64,000 nucleotides of DNA. Source: Rathayibacter sp. VKM Ac-2804 (GTDB lineage: Bacteria; Actinomycetota; Actinomycetes; Actinomycetales; Microbacteriaceae). A model generated the notes under the pieces. That model saw only the letters and a list, made by a program, of their open reading frames with translations, had not been told where the DNA came from and made no database searches. The translations under genes were made by a program, and so were the position numbers. This document shows positions 8,346-19,209 of this stretch, in pieces (the stretch's first letter is position 1; each line of letters starts with the position of its first letter). The stretch is from positions 3,224,001-3,288,000 of the forward strand of contig NZ_CP047420.1 in assembly GCF_009866655.1 (NCBI RefSeq). The letters run 5' to 3'.

Positions 8346-9122
8346 TCACTCGAGGAAGCCGTCCTCCGCGGCCCGGCGGATCAGATCGGCGCGCCGGCCG
8401 GCCGGCCGACCGACCTTCACGTACTTCTGCCGGACGCGGCGGAGGTAGGTCTTCGCCGTCTCGAACTGCACGTTCATCCTGGCGGCGACCTCGGGAGTGC
8501 TGGCGCCGGCCACGTAGAGGCGCAGCGCCTCCAGCTCCCCCGCGCTCAGCCGGGGCCGCTGCTGGGCGGCCACGCCGATCGGGAGGGGGCGCCACTGCGA
8601 GGCGGATCCGGCGGTCGAGCGCATGGCCATCGCCGAGCGCGCCGCCTCCATCACGTCCTGCATCGACTGCGCCTTCGTGAGGTGCCGCGCGGCCCCCGCC
8701 CGCAGCGAGCGCTCGCGGATCTCCTCGTCCTCGTGCTCGGCGAGGACGATCACGGTCGCTCCGGCGGCTCGACAGGTGCGGATCCGCGCCTCGATCGAGA
8801 TCGGCTCGCTCAGCTCGAAGTCCATCAGGACCACCTGGGTCGGGAACACGGTGCTGGTGACCAGCTCCATCCAGGTGCCGGCGCTCACCACGAGCTCGAA
8901 GTCGGGCGCGTTGGCGGCGATCCAGCTGCTCATGCTGTCCAGGAGCAGCTCGTGGTCGTCGAGGATGCCGAGCCGGACCGGCCGGGCGGCTCCCTCGGCG
9001 GGCGGGGTCTCGGCGGACCGGGTCTCCGCCGACCTGGTCTCGGCGGACCGGGTCTCCGCCGTGCGGACCTCCGCGGCCCGGGCGGAGGAGCCGGACGTCG
9101 GCTCACCGGGGCGAGGGAGCAT
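8346..9122 (-). CDS. LuxR-family response regulator with repeat-bearing N-terminus
   Basis: 258 residues. A receiver domain (about 49-165) has the acidic pair D55-D56, the probable phosphoacceptor D101 in VVLMDFELS and the conserved K150 in HLTKAQS. A LuxR-type helix-turn-helix follows (about 190-250, LSAGELEALRLYVAGASTPEVAARM, then AKTYLRRVRQK). The switch Ser/Thr position after strand 4 appears to be Ala (VLAEHED), so phosphorylation-dependent switching may be atypical. The first 48 residues are an extra low-complexity stretch with a repeated ETRSA pentapeptide encoded by a 15-bp tandem repeat. No histidine kinase is adjacent, so the regulator is an orphan here. A downstream ATG or GTG start that omits the repeats cannot be excluded. 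Confidence 0.8.
   Translation of the reverse strand: MLPRPGEPTSGSSARAAEVRTAETRSAETRSAETRSAETPPAEGAARPVRLGILDDHELLLDSMSSWIAANAPDFELVVSAGTWMELVTSTVFPTQVVLMDFELSEPISIEARIRTCRAAGATVIVLAEHEDEEIRERSLRAGAARHLTKAQSMQDVMEAARSAMAMRSTAGSASQWRPLPIGVAAQQRPRLSAGELEALRLYVAGASTPEVAARMNVQFETAKTYLRRVRQKYVKVGRPAGRRADLIRRAAEDGFLE
9006..9080. repeat. 15-bp tandem repeat, about five units
   Basis: Units of GGTCTCGGCGGACCG alternate with GGTCTCCGCCGACCT-like versions in which the GGCGGA core is inverted. The repeat lies in the 5' end of the response-regulator gene and encodes the ETRSA pentapeptide series. Multiples of 15 bp keep the frame open, so copy-number change would alter only the length of the N-terminal extension. 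Confidence 0.75.
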
Positions 9123-9164
9123 GCGACGATCCTAGCCGCGGGGACGCGGACGACCGCGGCGGCC

Positions 9165-10358
9165 TCAGAACAGCGTCGGCTGGCCGACCCCGGGCAGGAC
9201 CGAGGCCCCGTCCTCGCCCAGCTCGCGGAGGATCAGACCGCCGTTCCGGAGGCCGTCGTGGCGCGTGCCCGCCTCGCCGTCCTGCGGTCGGCCGTGCTCG
9301 CCGCCGAGCGTCCGGAGCGTGCCGAGCGAGGCGAGCGCCGAGGCCCCCCGCGCGATCGGGCCGAGCGCCGAGGACCGCATCGAGCCCGTCGCCGGGTCGG
9401 CCTCGCCCTCCTCCAGCCGGTGGTCGCGCATCAGCGGCCGGATCCGCGCGGACAGCCAGCGGCGGTACTCGACCGGCGCGTAGGCGGAGCGCCCGGGATA
9501 GAGGGACCGGTAGCGGTCGAGCAGCTCCGGGTGCTCCTGCGCGAGCCACTGGAGGAACCACTCCTTCACTCCGGGCTTGAGGTAGAGCGTGGAGTACATG
9601 ATCGTGCTCGCTCCCGCCTCGCGGCAGGCGCGGAGCGAGGCGTCGAGGTGGGCGCGGGTGTCGGTGAGGAACGGCAGGATCGGCATCAGGAAGACCGAGC
9701 ACTCGAAGCCCGCCTCCCTCGCGGCGGTGACGGTCGCCAGCCGGGCCGCGGCGGTCGGCGCGCCGGGCTCGATCGAGCGCTGCAGGTCCTCGTCGAACAC
9801 GGCGATCGAGACGCCGAGGTCGACGGGCACGTGCTCAGCCGCCTCGCGCAGCAGCGGCAGGTCGCGCCGGAGCAGCGACCCCTTGGTGAGGATCGACAGC
9901 GGGGTGCCGGAGGCGGCGAGCGCGGCGATGATGCCGGGCATCAGCCGGTAGCGGCCCTCCGCGCGCTGGTACGGGTCCGTGTTCGTGCCGAGCGCGACCG
10001 GGTGGCGCTCCCAGCTGGGACGGGCGAGCTCGCGGGCGAGCACCTCGGCGACGTTCACCTTGACGACGATCTGCGAATCGAAGTCGCTGCCGCCGTCGAA
10101 CTCGAGGTACTCGTGCGTGGGCCGGGCGAAGCAGTAGGTGCAGGCGTGCGTGCAGCCGCGCATCGGGTTGATCGTCCAGCCGAACGGCATCTTCGACGAG
10201 GAGTGCACCCGGTTCAGCGCCGACTTCGCGAGCACCTCGTAGAAGGTGATGCCGTCGAACTCCGGGGTGCGGACGGTCCGGACGAGCTCGGTGAGCTTGA
10301 CCAGGCCCGGGAGCGCGGCCTCGTCCGCCGCGCCGATCGCCTGCCCGCTCCACCTCAT
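9165..10358 (-). CDS. Rv2578c-family radical SAM protein
   Basis: 397 residues with the radical SAM cluster motif CTHACTYC (C69, C73, C76), followed by FARPTHEYLEFD. The pattern is that of the actinobacterial Rv2578c/SplB-like family. Family members bind a 4Fe-4S cluster and S-adenosylmethionine; the reaction of this subgroup is not established. The start is placed at the ATG at 10358, since the family begins MRWSGQ and the upstream in-frame extension runs through an intergenic repeat. A LexA box overlaps the promoter, which points to DNA-damage induction. The C-terminal 70 residues are variable and Gly-rich. Confidence 0.85.
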   Translation of the reverse strand: MRWSGQAIGAADEAALPGLVKLTELVRTVRTPEFDGITFYEVLAKSALNRVHSSSKMPFGWTINPMRGCTHACTYCFARPTHEYLEFDGGSDFDSQIVVKVNVAEVLARELARPSWERHPVALGTNTDPYQRAEGRYRLMPGIIAALAASGTPLSILTKGSLLRRDLPLLREAAEHVPVDLGVSIAVFDEDLQRSIEPGAPTAAARLATVTAAREAGFECSVFLMPILPFLTDTRAHLDASLRACREAGASTIMYSTLYLKPGVKEWFLQWLAQEHPELLDRYRSLYPGRSAYAPVEYRRWLSARIRPLMRDHRLEEGEADPATGSMRSSALGPIARGASALASLGTLRTLGGEHGRPQDGEAGTRHDGLRNGGLILRELGEDGASVLPGVGQPTLF

Positions 10359-10364
10359 GCGTCC

Positions 10365-10380
10365 ATTAGAACATGTGTTC
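10365..10380 (-). promoter_or_regulatory. LexA (SOS) box overlapping a -10 element
   Basis: GAACATGTGTTC (10369-10380) fits the Gram-positive/actinobacterial LexA consensus GAACRNRYGTTC exactly. On the minus strand it overlaps TCTAAT (10365-10370), a good -10 placed six bases before the radical SAM ATG. Transcription would start at or next to the ATG, giving a leaderless mRNA that LexA could block. The -35 is weak. Confidence 0.75.
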
Positions 10381-10397
10381 GAACATTCCGATGGATC

Positions 10398-10526
10398 CAT
10401 GCTGGTCGAGTAGCCCCGCAGGGGCGTATCGAGACCCACCGTCCTCAGCAGGGCGGGTCTCCAGACCCGTCTTCTGACGACGGTGGATCTCGACACGCCC
10501 GCTGTGCGGGCTACTCGATCAGCGTG
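10398..10526. repeat. Intergenic hairpin repeat family A, two inverted copies
   Basis: Copies at about 10398-10438 (GCTGGTCGAGTAGCC ... GTATCGAGACC) and 10482-10526 (GGATCTCGACACGCC ... CTACTCGATCAGCGTG) face each other around a 40-bp spacer. The pair fills most of the gap between the mqo stop and the radical SAM promoter. Each copy can fold on itself, and the two copies can pair with each other. Confidence 0.85.
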
Positions 10527-10545
10527 CTCATCCCGCCCTCGGTGC

Positions 10546-12033
10546 TCAGACCGAGGCGCGGAGCGCGAGCGCCTCGGAGGTCGCGGCGACGGTGCGCTCC
10601 GCCGTCTCCGGGGCGTCGTTGAGCGTGGAGCCGTAGCTCGGCACGAGCGAGCGGATCCGCGGCTCCCAGGCCTTCATCCGGTCGGGGAAGCAGCGCTTGA
10701 CGATGTCGAGCATGATCGGCACCGCCGTCGAGGCCCCGGGCGAGGCGCCGAGCAGGCCGGCGATCGTGCCGTCCGCGCCGGTGATGACCTCGGTGCCGAA
10801 CTGCAGCACGCCGCCCTTCTTCTCGTCCTTCTTCATCACCTGGACGCGCTGACCCGCGGTGATGAGGTACCAGTCCTCCGAGCGGGCGGTGGGCAGGAAC
10901 TCGCGCAGAGCCTTCATCTTCTTGTCGCGGCCCGCCAGGACCTCGCCGAGCAGGTACTTCATCAGGTCGAGGTTGTCGCGGGCGACGGCGAGCATCGGGC
11001 CGATGTTGTGCGGGCGGATCGAGAGCGGCAGGTCGAGCCAGGAGCCGCGCTTGAGGAACTTGGGCGTGAAGCCGGCGTACGGGCCGAACAGCAGCGACGC
11101 CTGGCCGTCGACGACGCGGGTGTCGAGGTGCGGGACCGACATCGGCGGGGCGCCGACGGCGGCCTTGCCGTAGACCTTCGCCTGGTGCCGGGCCACGATC
11201 GCCGGGTTGTCGGTCCGGAGGAACTGGCCGGAAATGGGGAAGCCGCCGAAGCCCTTGATCTCGGGGATGCCCGACTTCTGCAGGAGGTGCAGGGCACCGC
11301 CGCCGGCCCCGACGAACACGAAGCGGGCGACGACCTTCTTGGGGGTGCCGCCGACCTTCTGCTTGAGGTCCAGGCGCCAGGTGCCGTCCTTCTGCCGGGT
11401 GATCCCGGTGACCTCGTGGCCGGTGTCGAGGGTGCCGCCGTGCGCGACGACGTGGTCGAAGAGCTGGTGGGTGAGGGCGCCGAAGTCGACGTCGGTGCCG
11501 GCCGGGATGCGCGTGGCGGCGTAGGGGCCGCCACCGGCGGGGCGCTGCTCCATCAGCAGGGGAGCCCACTCGTGGATGGTCTTCGTGCTCTCGGTGAACT
11601 CCATGCCGGCGAAGAGCGGCTGGTCCTTCAGCGCCTCGTAGCGCTTGCGGAGGTACTCGACGTTGGCCTCGCCGTGCACGAAGGTCATGTGCGGGGCGGA
11701 GTTGATGAAGCTCGAGGGCTCGCGGATGTCACCGGCCTCGACCAGGCTCGACCAGAACTGGCGCGAGATCTGGAACTGCTCGTTGATCTGGATCGCCTTC
11801 GCGGGATCGACGGAGCCGTCGGCCGCCTCGGGCATGTAGTTCAGCTCGCAGAGGGCGGCGTGGCCGGTGCCCGCGTTGTTCCAGGGGTTCGACGACTCCT
11901 GCGCCACGTCGCCCAGGCGCTCGTAGGCGGCGATGGTCCAGTCGGGCTGGAGCTTGGTGAGGAGTGCACCGAGGGTGGCACTCATGATGCCCCCACCGAT
12001 GAGGGCGACGTCGACCGGTTCCGAGGAGTTCAC
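10546..12033 (-). CDS. mqo: Malate:quinone oxidoreductase
   Basis: Membrane-associated FAD enzyme that oxidises malate to oxaloacetate and reduces quinone, replacing or supplementing malate dehydrogenase in the TCA cycle. The N-terminal FAD motif VDVALIGGGIMSATLGALL is followed by ESSNPWNNAGTGHAALCELNY, a hallmark stretch of Mqo. Near the C-terminus is the PGASTAVPIMLDIVKRCFP segment. About 495 residues from the GTG at 12033, normal for the family. No convincing ribosome site precedes that GTG and a TAAACT hexamer lies about 16 bp upstream, so the start is tentative or leaderless. Confidence 0.93.
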   Translation of the reverse strand: MNSSEPVDVALIGGGIMSATLGALLTKLQPDWTIAAYERLGDVAQESSNPWNNAGTGHAALCELNYMPEAADGSVDPAKAIQINEQFQISRQFWSSLVEAGDIREPSSFINSAPHMTFVHGEANVEYLRKRYEALKDQPLFAGMEFTESTKTIHEWAPLLMEQRPAGGGPYAATRIPAGTDVDFGALTHQLFDHVVAHGGTLDTGHEVTGITRQKDGTWRLDLKQKVGGTPKKVVARFVFVGAGGGALHLLQKSGIPEIKGFGGFPISGQFLRTDNPAIVARHQAKVYGKAAVGAPPMSVPHLDTRVVDGQASLLFGPYAGFTPKFLKRGSWLDLPLSIRPHNIGPMLAVARDNLDLMKYLLGEVLAGRDKKMKALREFLPTARSEDWYLITAGQRVQVMKKDEKKGGVLQFGTEVITGADGTIAGLLGASPGASTAVPIMLDIVKRCFPDRMKAWEPRIRSLVPSYGSTLNDAPETAERTVAATSEALALRASV

Positions 12034-12148
12034 GAGAGTCGAGTTTACCGTCGGGCGCCGGGCGGCAGGCGGGCCGGGGGCCCGCTCCCCCATCAAATTG
12101 ACGGCTTTTCCCGTCGGGGGTCGGCGGGGGCGGCCGATGCTCGGACAC

Positions 12149-12260
12149 GTGGGTCTCGATACGCCGCTCCGCGGCTACTCGACCAGCATGCAGGCGCCGC
12201 GGCGCAGGCGGGCGCTCCATGCTGATCGAGCAGCCCTCGCAGAGGGCGTGTCGAGATCCG
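12149..12260. repeat. Intergenic hairpin repeat family A, two inverted copies
   Basis: Copies at 12149-12190 (GGTCTCGATACGCCGCTCC ... ACTCGACCAGCATG) and 12217-12260 (CATGCTGATCGAGCAGCC ... GTGTCGAGATCC) lie between the asd stop and the mqo start. Confidence 0.85.
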
Positions 12261-12267
12261 CGCCGGG

Positions 12268-13482
<1,215 letters not shown>

Positions 13483-14781
13483 TCAGCGACCGGTGCCGGC
13501 GTAGACGACGGCCTCGTCGTCCGCGTCGAGACCGAAGGCGGTGTGCACGACGCGGAGGGCGTCGTTCACCGTGTCGGCGCGCGTGACGACCGAGATGCGG
13601 ATCTCGCTCGTGGAGATCATCTCGATGTTGATCCCCGCCTCGTAGAGGGAGCGGAAGAGCTTGGCCGAGACGCCCGCGTTGGTGCGCATGCCGGCGCCGA
13701 CGAGCGCGAGCTTGGCGATCTGGTCGTCGTACTGCAGCGACTCGAAGCCGACCTCGTCCTTCTCGGCGTTCAGCGCGGTGAGGACCGTCTGGCCGTCGGC
13801 CTTGGGCAGCGTGAAGGAGATGTCGGTGCGGCCGGTCGCGGCGGCGGAGACGTTCTGCACGATCATGTCGATGTTCGAGCCGGTCTTGGCGACGATCGTG
13901 AAGATCTGCGCGGCCTTGCCCGGGATGTCGGGCACGCCGACGACGGTGATCTTGGCCTCGTTCAGATCGGCGGCGACTCCGGCGATGATCGGCTCTTCCA
14001 CGGGCTGTCCATTCTTCTCGGTGCTTCCGGGGGCGTCCTCGCCGGGCACGGCGTTGTAGACGATGGTGCCCTCGTTGGGGCTGAACGAGGAGCGCACGTG
14101 CAGCGTGACCCCGTGACGGCGGGCGAACTCGACGGCGCGGATGTGCAGGACCTTCGCGCCGGCCGCGGCGAGCTCGAGCATCTCCTCGCTGGAGATGCGG
14201 TCGAGCTTGCGGGCCTTCTTGACCACCCGCGGGTCGGCGGTGAAGACGCCGTCGACGTCGGTGTAGATCTCGCAGGTGTCGGCACCGAGGCCGGCGGCGA
14301 GGGCGACGGCGGTGGTGTCGGAGCCGCCGCGGCCGAGGGTGGTGATGTCCTTGGTGTCGCGGTTGAAGCCCTGGAAGCCGGCGACGATGACGACCGCGTT
14401 CTCGTCCAGCGCGGCGCGCAGGCGCACCGGGGTGATGTCGACGATGCGGGCGGCGCCGTGCTGGGCGTCGGTGATCATGCCGGCCTGGCTGCCGGTGAAG
14501 GAGCGGGCGTCGTAGCCCATGCTCTTGATCGCCATGGCGAGCAGCGCCATCGAGATCCGCTCGCCGGAGGAGAGCAGCATGTCGAGCTCGCGCGGGGCGG
14601 GGATCGGCGTGACCTGGTGGGCCAGCTCGAGCAGGTCGTCGGTCGTGTCGCCCATCGCGGAGACGGCGACGACCACGTCGTTGCCCGCCTGCTTCGTGGC
14701 GACGATGCGCTTCGCGACCCGCTTGATGCTCTCCGCGTCGGCGACGGAGGACCCGCCGAACTTCTGGACGATCAGGCTCAC
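13483..14781 (-). CDS. lysC: Aspartate kinase
   Basis: Phosphorylates aspartate, the committed step of the aspartate amino-acid family. The 432-residue protein starts at GTG ([15 protein letters not shown]); the KFGGSS catalytic motif is at 7-12. The kinase domain continues through [28 protein letters not shown] and [12 protein letters not shown]. Two ACT domains end the chain (about 265-340 and 345-420), where lysine/threonine feedback usually acts. GGGAG precedes the start. An internal beta-subunit start, as in corynebacteria, was not assessed. Confidence 0.95.
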   Translation of the reverse strand: MSLIVQKFGGSSVADAESIKRVAKRIVATKQAGNDVVVAVSAMGDTTDDLLELAHQVTPIPAPRELDMLLSSGERISMALLAMAIKSMGYDARSFTGSQAGMITDAQHGAARIVDITPVRLRAALDENAVVIVAGFQGFNRDTKDITTLGRGGSDTTAVALAAGLGADTCEIYTDVDGVFTADPRVVKKARKLDRISSEEMLELAAAGAKVLHIRAVEFARRHGVTLHVRSSFSPNEGTIVYNAVPGEDAPGSTEKNGQPVEEPIIAGVAADLNEAKITVVGVPDIPGKAAQIFTIVAKTGSNIDMIVQNVSAAATGRTDISFTLPKADGQTVLTALNAEKDEVGFESLQYDDQIAKLALVGAGMRTNAGVSAKLFRSLYEAGINIEMISTSEIRISVVTRADTVNDALRVVHTAFGLDADDEAVVYAGTGR

Positions 14782-14896
14782 GCGCTACTCCCGGGTCAGT
14801 GGCTCGGGCCGTGGCGACCCGACGCAGGAGTCTACCGGCGGCCGCATGCGCGAGGGGTCATGTTGCGGCGAGGCCGCCCGGACCGCCGGCTCGGCG

Positions 14897-15496
14897 TCAG
14901 TTCTCGACGAGGCGGCGGCCCTCGAAGGCGCGGCCGAGGGTGATCTCGTCGGCGTACTCGAGGTCGCCGCCGACGGGGAGGCCGGAGGCGAGGCGGGTGA
15001 TCCGGATGCCGAGGGTGCTGAGCATGCGGGAGAGGTAGGTCGCGGTGGCCTCGCCCTCGAGGTTGGGGTCGGTCGCGATGATGACCTCCTGCACCTCGCC
15101 GTCGGCCAGGCGCTGCAGCAGCTGGCGGATGCGGAGCTGGTCGGGGCCGATGCCGTCGATCGGGCTGATCGCGCCGCCGAGCACGTGGTACAGCCCGCGG
15201 AACTCGCGGGTGCGCTCGATGGCGGGGACGTCCTTCGCCTCCTCGACCACGCAGATGACGGCGCGGCTGCGGCGGGGGTCGCGGCAGATGCCGCAGGTGG
15301 CCTCCTCCGCGACATTGCCGCAGATGTCGCAGAAGTGCACGCGGTTGCGCAGCTCCAGCAGGATCTCGGCGAGACGCGTCACGTCGAACGTCTCGGTCTG
15401 CAGGATGTGGAACGCGATGCGCTGGGCCGACTTCGGGCCGATGCCGGGGAGCCGGCCGAGCTCGTCGATCAGCTCCTGGACGATGCCTTCGTACAT
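14897..15496 (-). CDS. recR: Recombination protein RecR
   Basis: Gap-repair recombination factor that acts with RecF/RecO in loading RecA. The 199-residue protein has the helix-hairpin-helix [20 protein letters not shown] (about 12-31), a four-cysteine zinc finger ([16 protein letters not shown]) and a Toprim domain ([18 protein letters not shown]). ATG at 15496 follows a strong AGGAGG. It lies 67 bp after dnaX on the same strand, the conserved dnaX-recR order; the ybaB gene that often sits between them is absent here. Confidence 0.96.
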   Translation of the reverse strand: MYEGIVQELIDELGRLPGIGPKSAQRIAFHILQTETFDVTRLAEILLELRNRVHFCDICGNVAEEATCGICRDPRRSRAVICVVEEAKDVPAIERTREFRGLYHVLGGAISPIDGIGPDQLRIRQLLQRLADGEVQEVIIATDPNLEGEATATYLSRMLSTLGIRITRLASGLPVGGDLEYADEITLGRAFEGRRLVEN

Positions 15497-15563
15497 GCGG
15501 GCGCCTCCTCTCGGGGAGCGGATTCGGGGGTGAGGAGTGCGGGAGCGAGGAGCGGCGCGACGG

Positions 15564-18005
15564 TCATCCGCCGGTCACCCGCGGACCGCGGGGGACGTGC
15601 GGCTGCTCCTCGATGAACTGGGCGCCGAGGATCTCGCGCACCACCGCCTCGCCGTAGCGCTGACGGCCGTCGGCCGTGGCCGAGCGGGTGGTGCGGGTCA
15701 CCGGGCGGGGCGCCGGCTCGGGTCGCTCGCGGGCGCGGACCGGGGCAGGAGCGACGGGGGCCGGGGGCGCGGTCGGCTCGCCGGGAGGGGCGACCACGGC
15801 CCAGGAGTCGGGCATCGGCGGCTCGACCGGCGGCATGTCCTCCTCCGGCGGCTCCTCGTCGAACGGCGGCTCGTCGTCCGAGCTGCCGGCCGACGCGGCG
15901 GCCGGGCGGACCGGGGGCTCCTGCGCGGGGACGACCGGGGCGGAGCGCGGCGACGGGGCGAGGACGGGGACGTCGGTCGGCTCGGGAGCGACGACCGTCT
16001 CGATCGCGGGCTCGGCGGCGACCTCGGCGGGAGCCGGATCGGCGGGGATCGCGACCGTCGCCCACTCGTCGGGGTCGCTCGGGGCGGCCGCCGCAGCGGG
16101 CTGCTCGGCGGCGGCGGGCGGTGTCGCCTCGACGGCCGCTCGCTCGGCCTCGGGCGCGGTCGCGCGCGGCTCGACGCGGGCGATGTACTTGACCCGGAGT
16201 CCGAGGACCTGCTGGATCGCCTGGCGCAGGTGCTCGCTCACTCCCGGCTGACCGGCGCTGCCGGCCATCTTGAACGAGTCGACGTCGTTCTGGCTGGGGA
16301 AGGAGAGGGTGAGGACGTCGTCCTTCAGCGCCCGCACCTGCGCGGTGTAGGCGACGAGCCAGGCCGTCATCCGGGCCTTCTGCACGACCTCGAGGATCTC
16401 GGGCCAGCTGTCCTTCATGCGCTGCAGTGTGACGCCGCCGGGCTCGTCCGCCGCGGAGGGATGGGGCGCCGCAGCGGGCGCGGCCGACGGCGGAGCCGTG
16501 GCGCCGGACGGAGTCGAGGCGGCGGGAGTGGAGTCGGCAGGAGCGGGGTCGGCGGAAGTCGCGTCGGCGGCGGCACCCGCGACGGCGTCGGGCGCGGAGG
16601 GCGCCCCGGCCGAGCCGGAGCCGGCGTCGACCGACGCGGCGGAGACGACCGGTGTCTCGACGCGGGGGGCCGCGGCGATCGACTCGGGGACCGACTCCGG
16701 CGTCGCGGCGTGCGACGGGAGATGCGGCTCGGGCATGCGCGAGTCGGATGCGCGCGTCTCGGGTGCGCGGGATGCAGCGGCACGGGACTCGGGCGCGCGC
16801 GACCCCGGAGCGCGGGAGTCGGCCGCCGGCCGCGTCGGCGCCGGGGCGGCCGGCGCCGCCGAGGGCGCCGGCACGACGACGGACGCCGGGGCGGCCGCCG
16901 TGCCCGCGCCGTGCACGAGGGTGCGCGCGATCATCAGCTCGAGGTGCAGCCGCGGCGAGGTCGCGCCCGTCATCTCGGTGAGCGCGTCGTTGACGATGTC
17001 GGCGATGCGCGAGAGCTCGCCGAGTCCGAGGGCGCGCGACTGGCCGGCCATGCGGTCGAGCTCGTCCTGGGAGACGCCGCGCAGGACCGCGGAGGCCGCG
17101 CCGCCGGTGGCCGCGACGACGATGAGGTCGCGCAGCCTCTCGAGCAGGTCCTCGACGAAGCGGCGCGGGTCCTGGCCGGTCTGGATGACGCGGTCGACCG
17201 CGCCGAACGCCTCGGCGGAGTCGTGCTCGGCGAGCGCGTCGACGACCTCGTCGAGCAGGGCGCCGTGGGTGTAGCCGAGCAGCGCGACCGCCCGCTCGTA
17301 CTCGACCGTCTCGTCCTCGGAGCCGGCCATCAGCTGGTCGAGCAGGGACAGGGTGTCGCGGACCGAGCCGCCGCCGGCGCGGACGACCAGCGGGAGGACG
17401 CCCGCGGCGACGCCCACCTTCTCGCGCTCGCAGAGCTCCTGCGTGTAGTCGAGCATCTGCGCGGGCGGGACGAGCCGGAACGGGTAGTGGTGGGTGCGCG
17501 AGCGGATCGTGCCGATGACCTTGTCGGGCTCGGTCGTCGCGAAGATGAACTTCACGTGCTCCGGCGGCTCCTCGACGATCTTCAGCAGCGCGTTGAAGCC
17601 CTGCGGCGTCACCATGTGCGCCTCGTCGAGGATGAAGATCTTGAAGCGGTCGCGAGCCGGGGCGAAGATCGCGCGCTCACGCAGGTCGCGCGCGTCGTCG
17701 ACGCCGTTGTGGCTCGCGGCGTCGATCTCGACCACGTCGAGCGAGCCCTGGCCGTCGCGGCTGAGCTCGACGCAGCTGTCGCAGACGCCGCACGGCGTGT
17801 CCGTCGGGCCCTGGGCGCAGTTGAGGCAGCGGGCGAGGATGCGCGCCGACGTCGTCTTGCCGCAGCCGCGGGGGCCGCTGAAGAGGTACGCGTGATTGAC
17901 GCGGTTGGTGCGCAGCGCCGTCATGAGCGGATCGGTCACCTGGGACTGGCCGATCATCTCGGCGAATGTCTCCGGCCGGTACCGGCGATACAGGGCTGCT
18001 ACCAC
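15564..18005 (-). CDS. dnaX: DNA polymerase III subunits gamma/tau
   Basis: Clamp-loader ATPase of the replicative polymerase. 813 residues from GTG 18005 ([14 protein letters not shown]), the standard family start. Walker A is GPRGCGKTT (44-52), the zinc site uses the CLNC and CGVCDSC cysteines (60-78), and the Walker B region is IFILDEAHM. After the collar domain (about 360) comes a 190-residue Ala/Pro/Ser linker with near-repeats of SRAPESRA, then a tau-like domain (about 475-560) and a second acidic Pro-rich linker with a short basic end. The length is toward the long side for the family and the extra is low complexity. The divergent mobA-like gene starts 75 bp away. Confidence 0.95.
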   Translation of the reverse strand: MVAALYRRYRPETFAEMIGQSQVTDPLMTALRTNRVNHAYLFSGPRGCGKTTSARILARCLNCAQGPTDTPCGVCDSCVELSRDGQGSLDVVEIDAASHNGVDDARDLRERAIFAPARDRFKIFILDEAHMVTPQGFNALLKIVEEPPEHVKFIFATTEPDKVIGTIRSRTHHYPFRLVPPAQMLDYTQELCEREKVGVAAGVLPLVVRAGGGSVRDTLSLLDQLMAGSEDETVEYERAVALLGYTHGALLDEVVDALAEHDSAEAFGAVDRVIQTGQDPRRFVEDLLERLRDLIVVAATGGAASAVLRGVSQDELDRMAGQSRALGLGELSRIADIVNDALTEMTGATSPRLHLELMIARTLVHGAGTAAAPASVVVPAPSAAPAAPAPTRPAADSRAPGSRAPESRAAASRAPETRASDSRMPEPHLPSHAATPESVPESIAAAPRVETPVVSAASVDAGSGSAGAPSAPDAVAGAAADATSADPAPADSTPAASTPSGATAPPSAAPAAAPHPSAADEPGGVTLQRMKDSWPEILEVVQKARMTAWLVAYTAQVRALKDDVLTLSFPSQNDVDSFKMAGSAGQPGVSEHLRQAIQQVLGLRVKYIARVEPRATAPEAERAAVEATPPAAAEQPAAAAAPSDPDEWATVAIPADPAPAEVAAEPAIETVVAPEPTDVPVLAPSPRSAPVVPAQEPPVRPAAASAGSSDDEPPFDEEPPEEDMPPVEPPMPDSWAVVAPPGEPTAPPAPVAPAPVRARERPEPAPRPVTRTTRSATADGRQRYGEAVVREILGAQFIEEQPHVPRGPRVTGG

Positions 18006-18079
18006 CCGACAAGAGTAGCCGCGACCTCCGACACCGGACGCTGGTCGCCGACGCCGCCGCCTCCCGTAGCCTCGAGCCC

Positions 18080-18733
18080 GTGACAGGCCGCCCGAGCACT
18101 CCCCCGTTCGACGCCGTCGTCCTCGCCGGAGGACGCGGCGAGCGCCTCGGCGGCGCGGCGAAGCCCCTGCTCGAGCACGACGGCTCGACGCTGCTCGCGC
18201 ACGCTCTCGCGGCGGTCGCCGAGGCGCGGAGGATCGTCGTCGCGGGGCCCTCCTTGCTCCGCGGCGGTGTCGGATCAGCGCTCCTCGTCCAGGAGGAGCC
18301 CGTGTTCGGCGGACCGGTCGCCGGTCTCGCCGCGGCACTGCCCCTGCTCGCGCGGACCGGCGCTCCCGACTGGATCGCCGTCGTCGCCGCCGATCTCGTC
18401 GATCCGGCCCCCGCCCTCGATCGACTGCGGGCGAGGGCCGCCGCCGCGGATCCCGCGACCGACGCCCTGCTCGCCGTCGACGAGGACGGCCGCGCGCAGC
18501 TCCTGCTCGGCCTGCACCGCCGGCACGCGCTGACGGCCGCGGTCGAGCGGCTGCCAGAGGCGGACGGCGCCTCCGTCCGCGCGCTGCTGGGCGGGCTGGC
18601 CGTGGTGCTCGTCGAGGTGCCGGCCGGATCGACCGCGGACGTCGACGATCCCGCGGACGCCCTCCGCCACGGCATCTGCGTGCCGGACGGGAGACGAGTG
18701 CCGGATGCGGATCGCCTGCCGGGCCCAGAATGA
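18080..18733 (+). CDS. mobA: MobA-like nucleotidyltransferase (molybdenum cofactor guanylyltransferase)
   Basis: 217 residues from GTG 18080. The NTP-transferase signature AVVLAGGRGERLGGAAKPLL is near the N-terminus and VVAADLVDP is the metal-binding region. MobA attaches GMP to molybdopterin to make the bis-MGD cofactor used by formate dehydrogenases. An adjacent DUF6457 gene, moeA, fdhF and fdhD downstream fit that role. The start follows the point where family similarity begins; an upstream in-frame extension would overlap dnaX and is rejected. Low-GC features or transfer signs are absent. Confidence 0.8.
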   Translation: MTGRPSTPPFDAVVLAGGRGERLGGAAKPLLEHDGSTLLAHALAAVAEARRIVVAGPSLLRGGVGSALLVQEEPVFGGPVAGLAAALPLLARTGAPDWIAVVAADLVDPAPALDRLRARAAAADPATDALLAVDEDGRAQLLLGLHRRHALTAAVERLPEADGASVRALLGGLAVVLVEVPAGSTADVDDPADALRHGICVPDGRRVPDADRLPGPE

Positions 18734-18737
18734 ACGC

Positions 18738-19061
18738 GTGACCGACGAGACGAACGAGACCTCTCCCTCCTCCCCCGACTCTCGCGAGGGCGACGGCGCC
18801 CGCGAGGACACCGCCGCAGTGCTCGCCGCCTGGTGGGACGAGCTGAGCGCCGCCCTCGGGCTCGCCGACGTTCCGGTCGAGCGCGACGCCCTGCTCTCCC
18901 TGGCCGGCGACGCGGCGCACGGCGTGGTGCGGCCCGCCGCTCCGCTGACGACGTTCCTCGCCGGCTACGCGGCGGGCCTGCAGGGTGGCGACCGGGCGGC
19001 GATCGACGCGGCGGTGCGGACGTCGCTCGAGACCATTCGCATGCGAACGCACGAATCCTGA
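18738..19061 (+). CDS. DUF6457 domain protein, molybdenum-cofactor associated
   Basis: 107 residues from GTG 18738, five bases after the mobA-like stop, so translation is probably coupled. Acidic N-terminus, then a helical domain VLAAWWDELSAALGL ... FLAGYAAGLQGG. Small helical proteins of this type are regularly found next to or fused with MobA in actinobacteria. Function is unknown; a cofactor-handling role is inferred from position only. Confidence 0.7.
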   Translation: MTDETNETSPSSPDSREGDGAREDTAAVLAAWWDELSAALGLADVPVERDALLSLAGDAAHGVVRPAAPLTTFLAGYAAGLQGGDRAAIDAAVRTSLETIRMRTHES

Positions 19062-19209
19062 GACGCTACTCCCTCCCCCTCGATCCGGCACCAGGCTTCG
19101 GGCGTACGGTTCGCTCGAGCCTCGACGCCGCGGCCCTCCTCCGGACGATCGCGGCGCGGCTCCCGCGGGCGCTCACGCACCGCGGTCGCATCCCGTGAAG
19201 GAGAACCGC

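Noticed and set aside
15564..19091. A 1175-residue dnaX product with a long N-terminal extension
   Set aside because: The frame stays open through the divergent mobA-like and DUF6457 genes, but the family start [11 protein letters not shown] lies at 18005 and the extension is Arg-rich noise.
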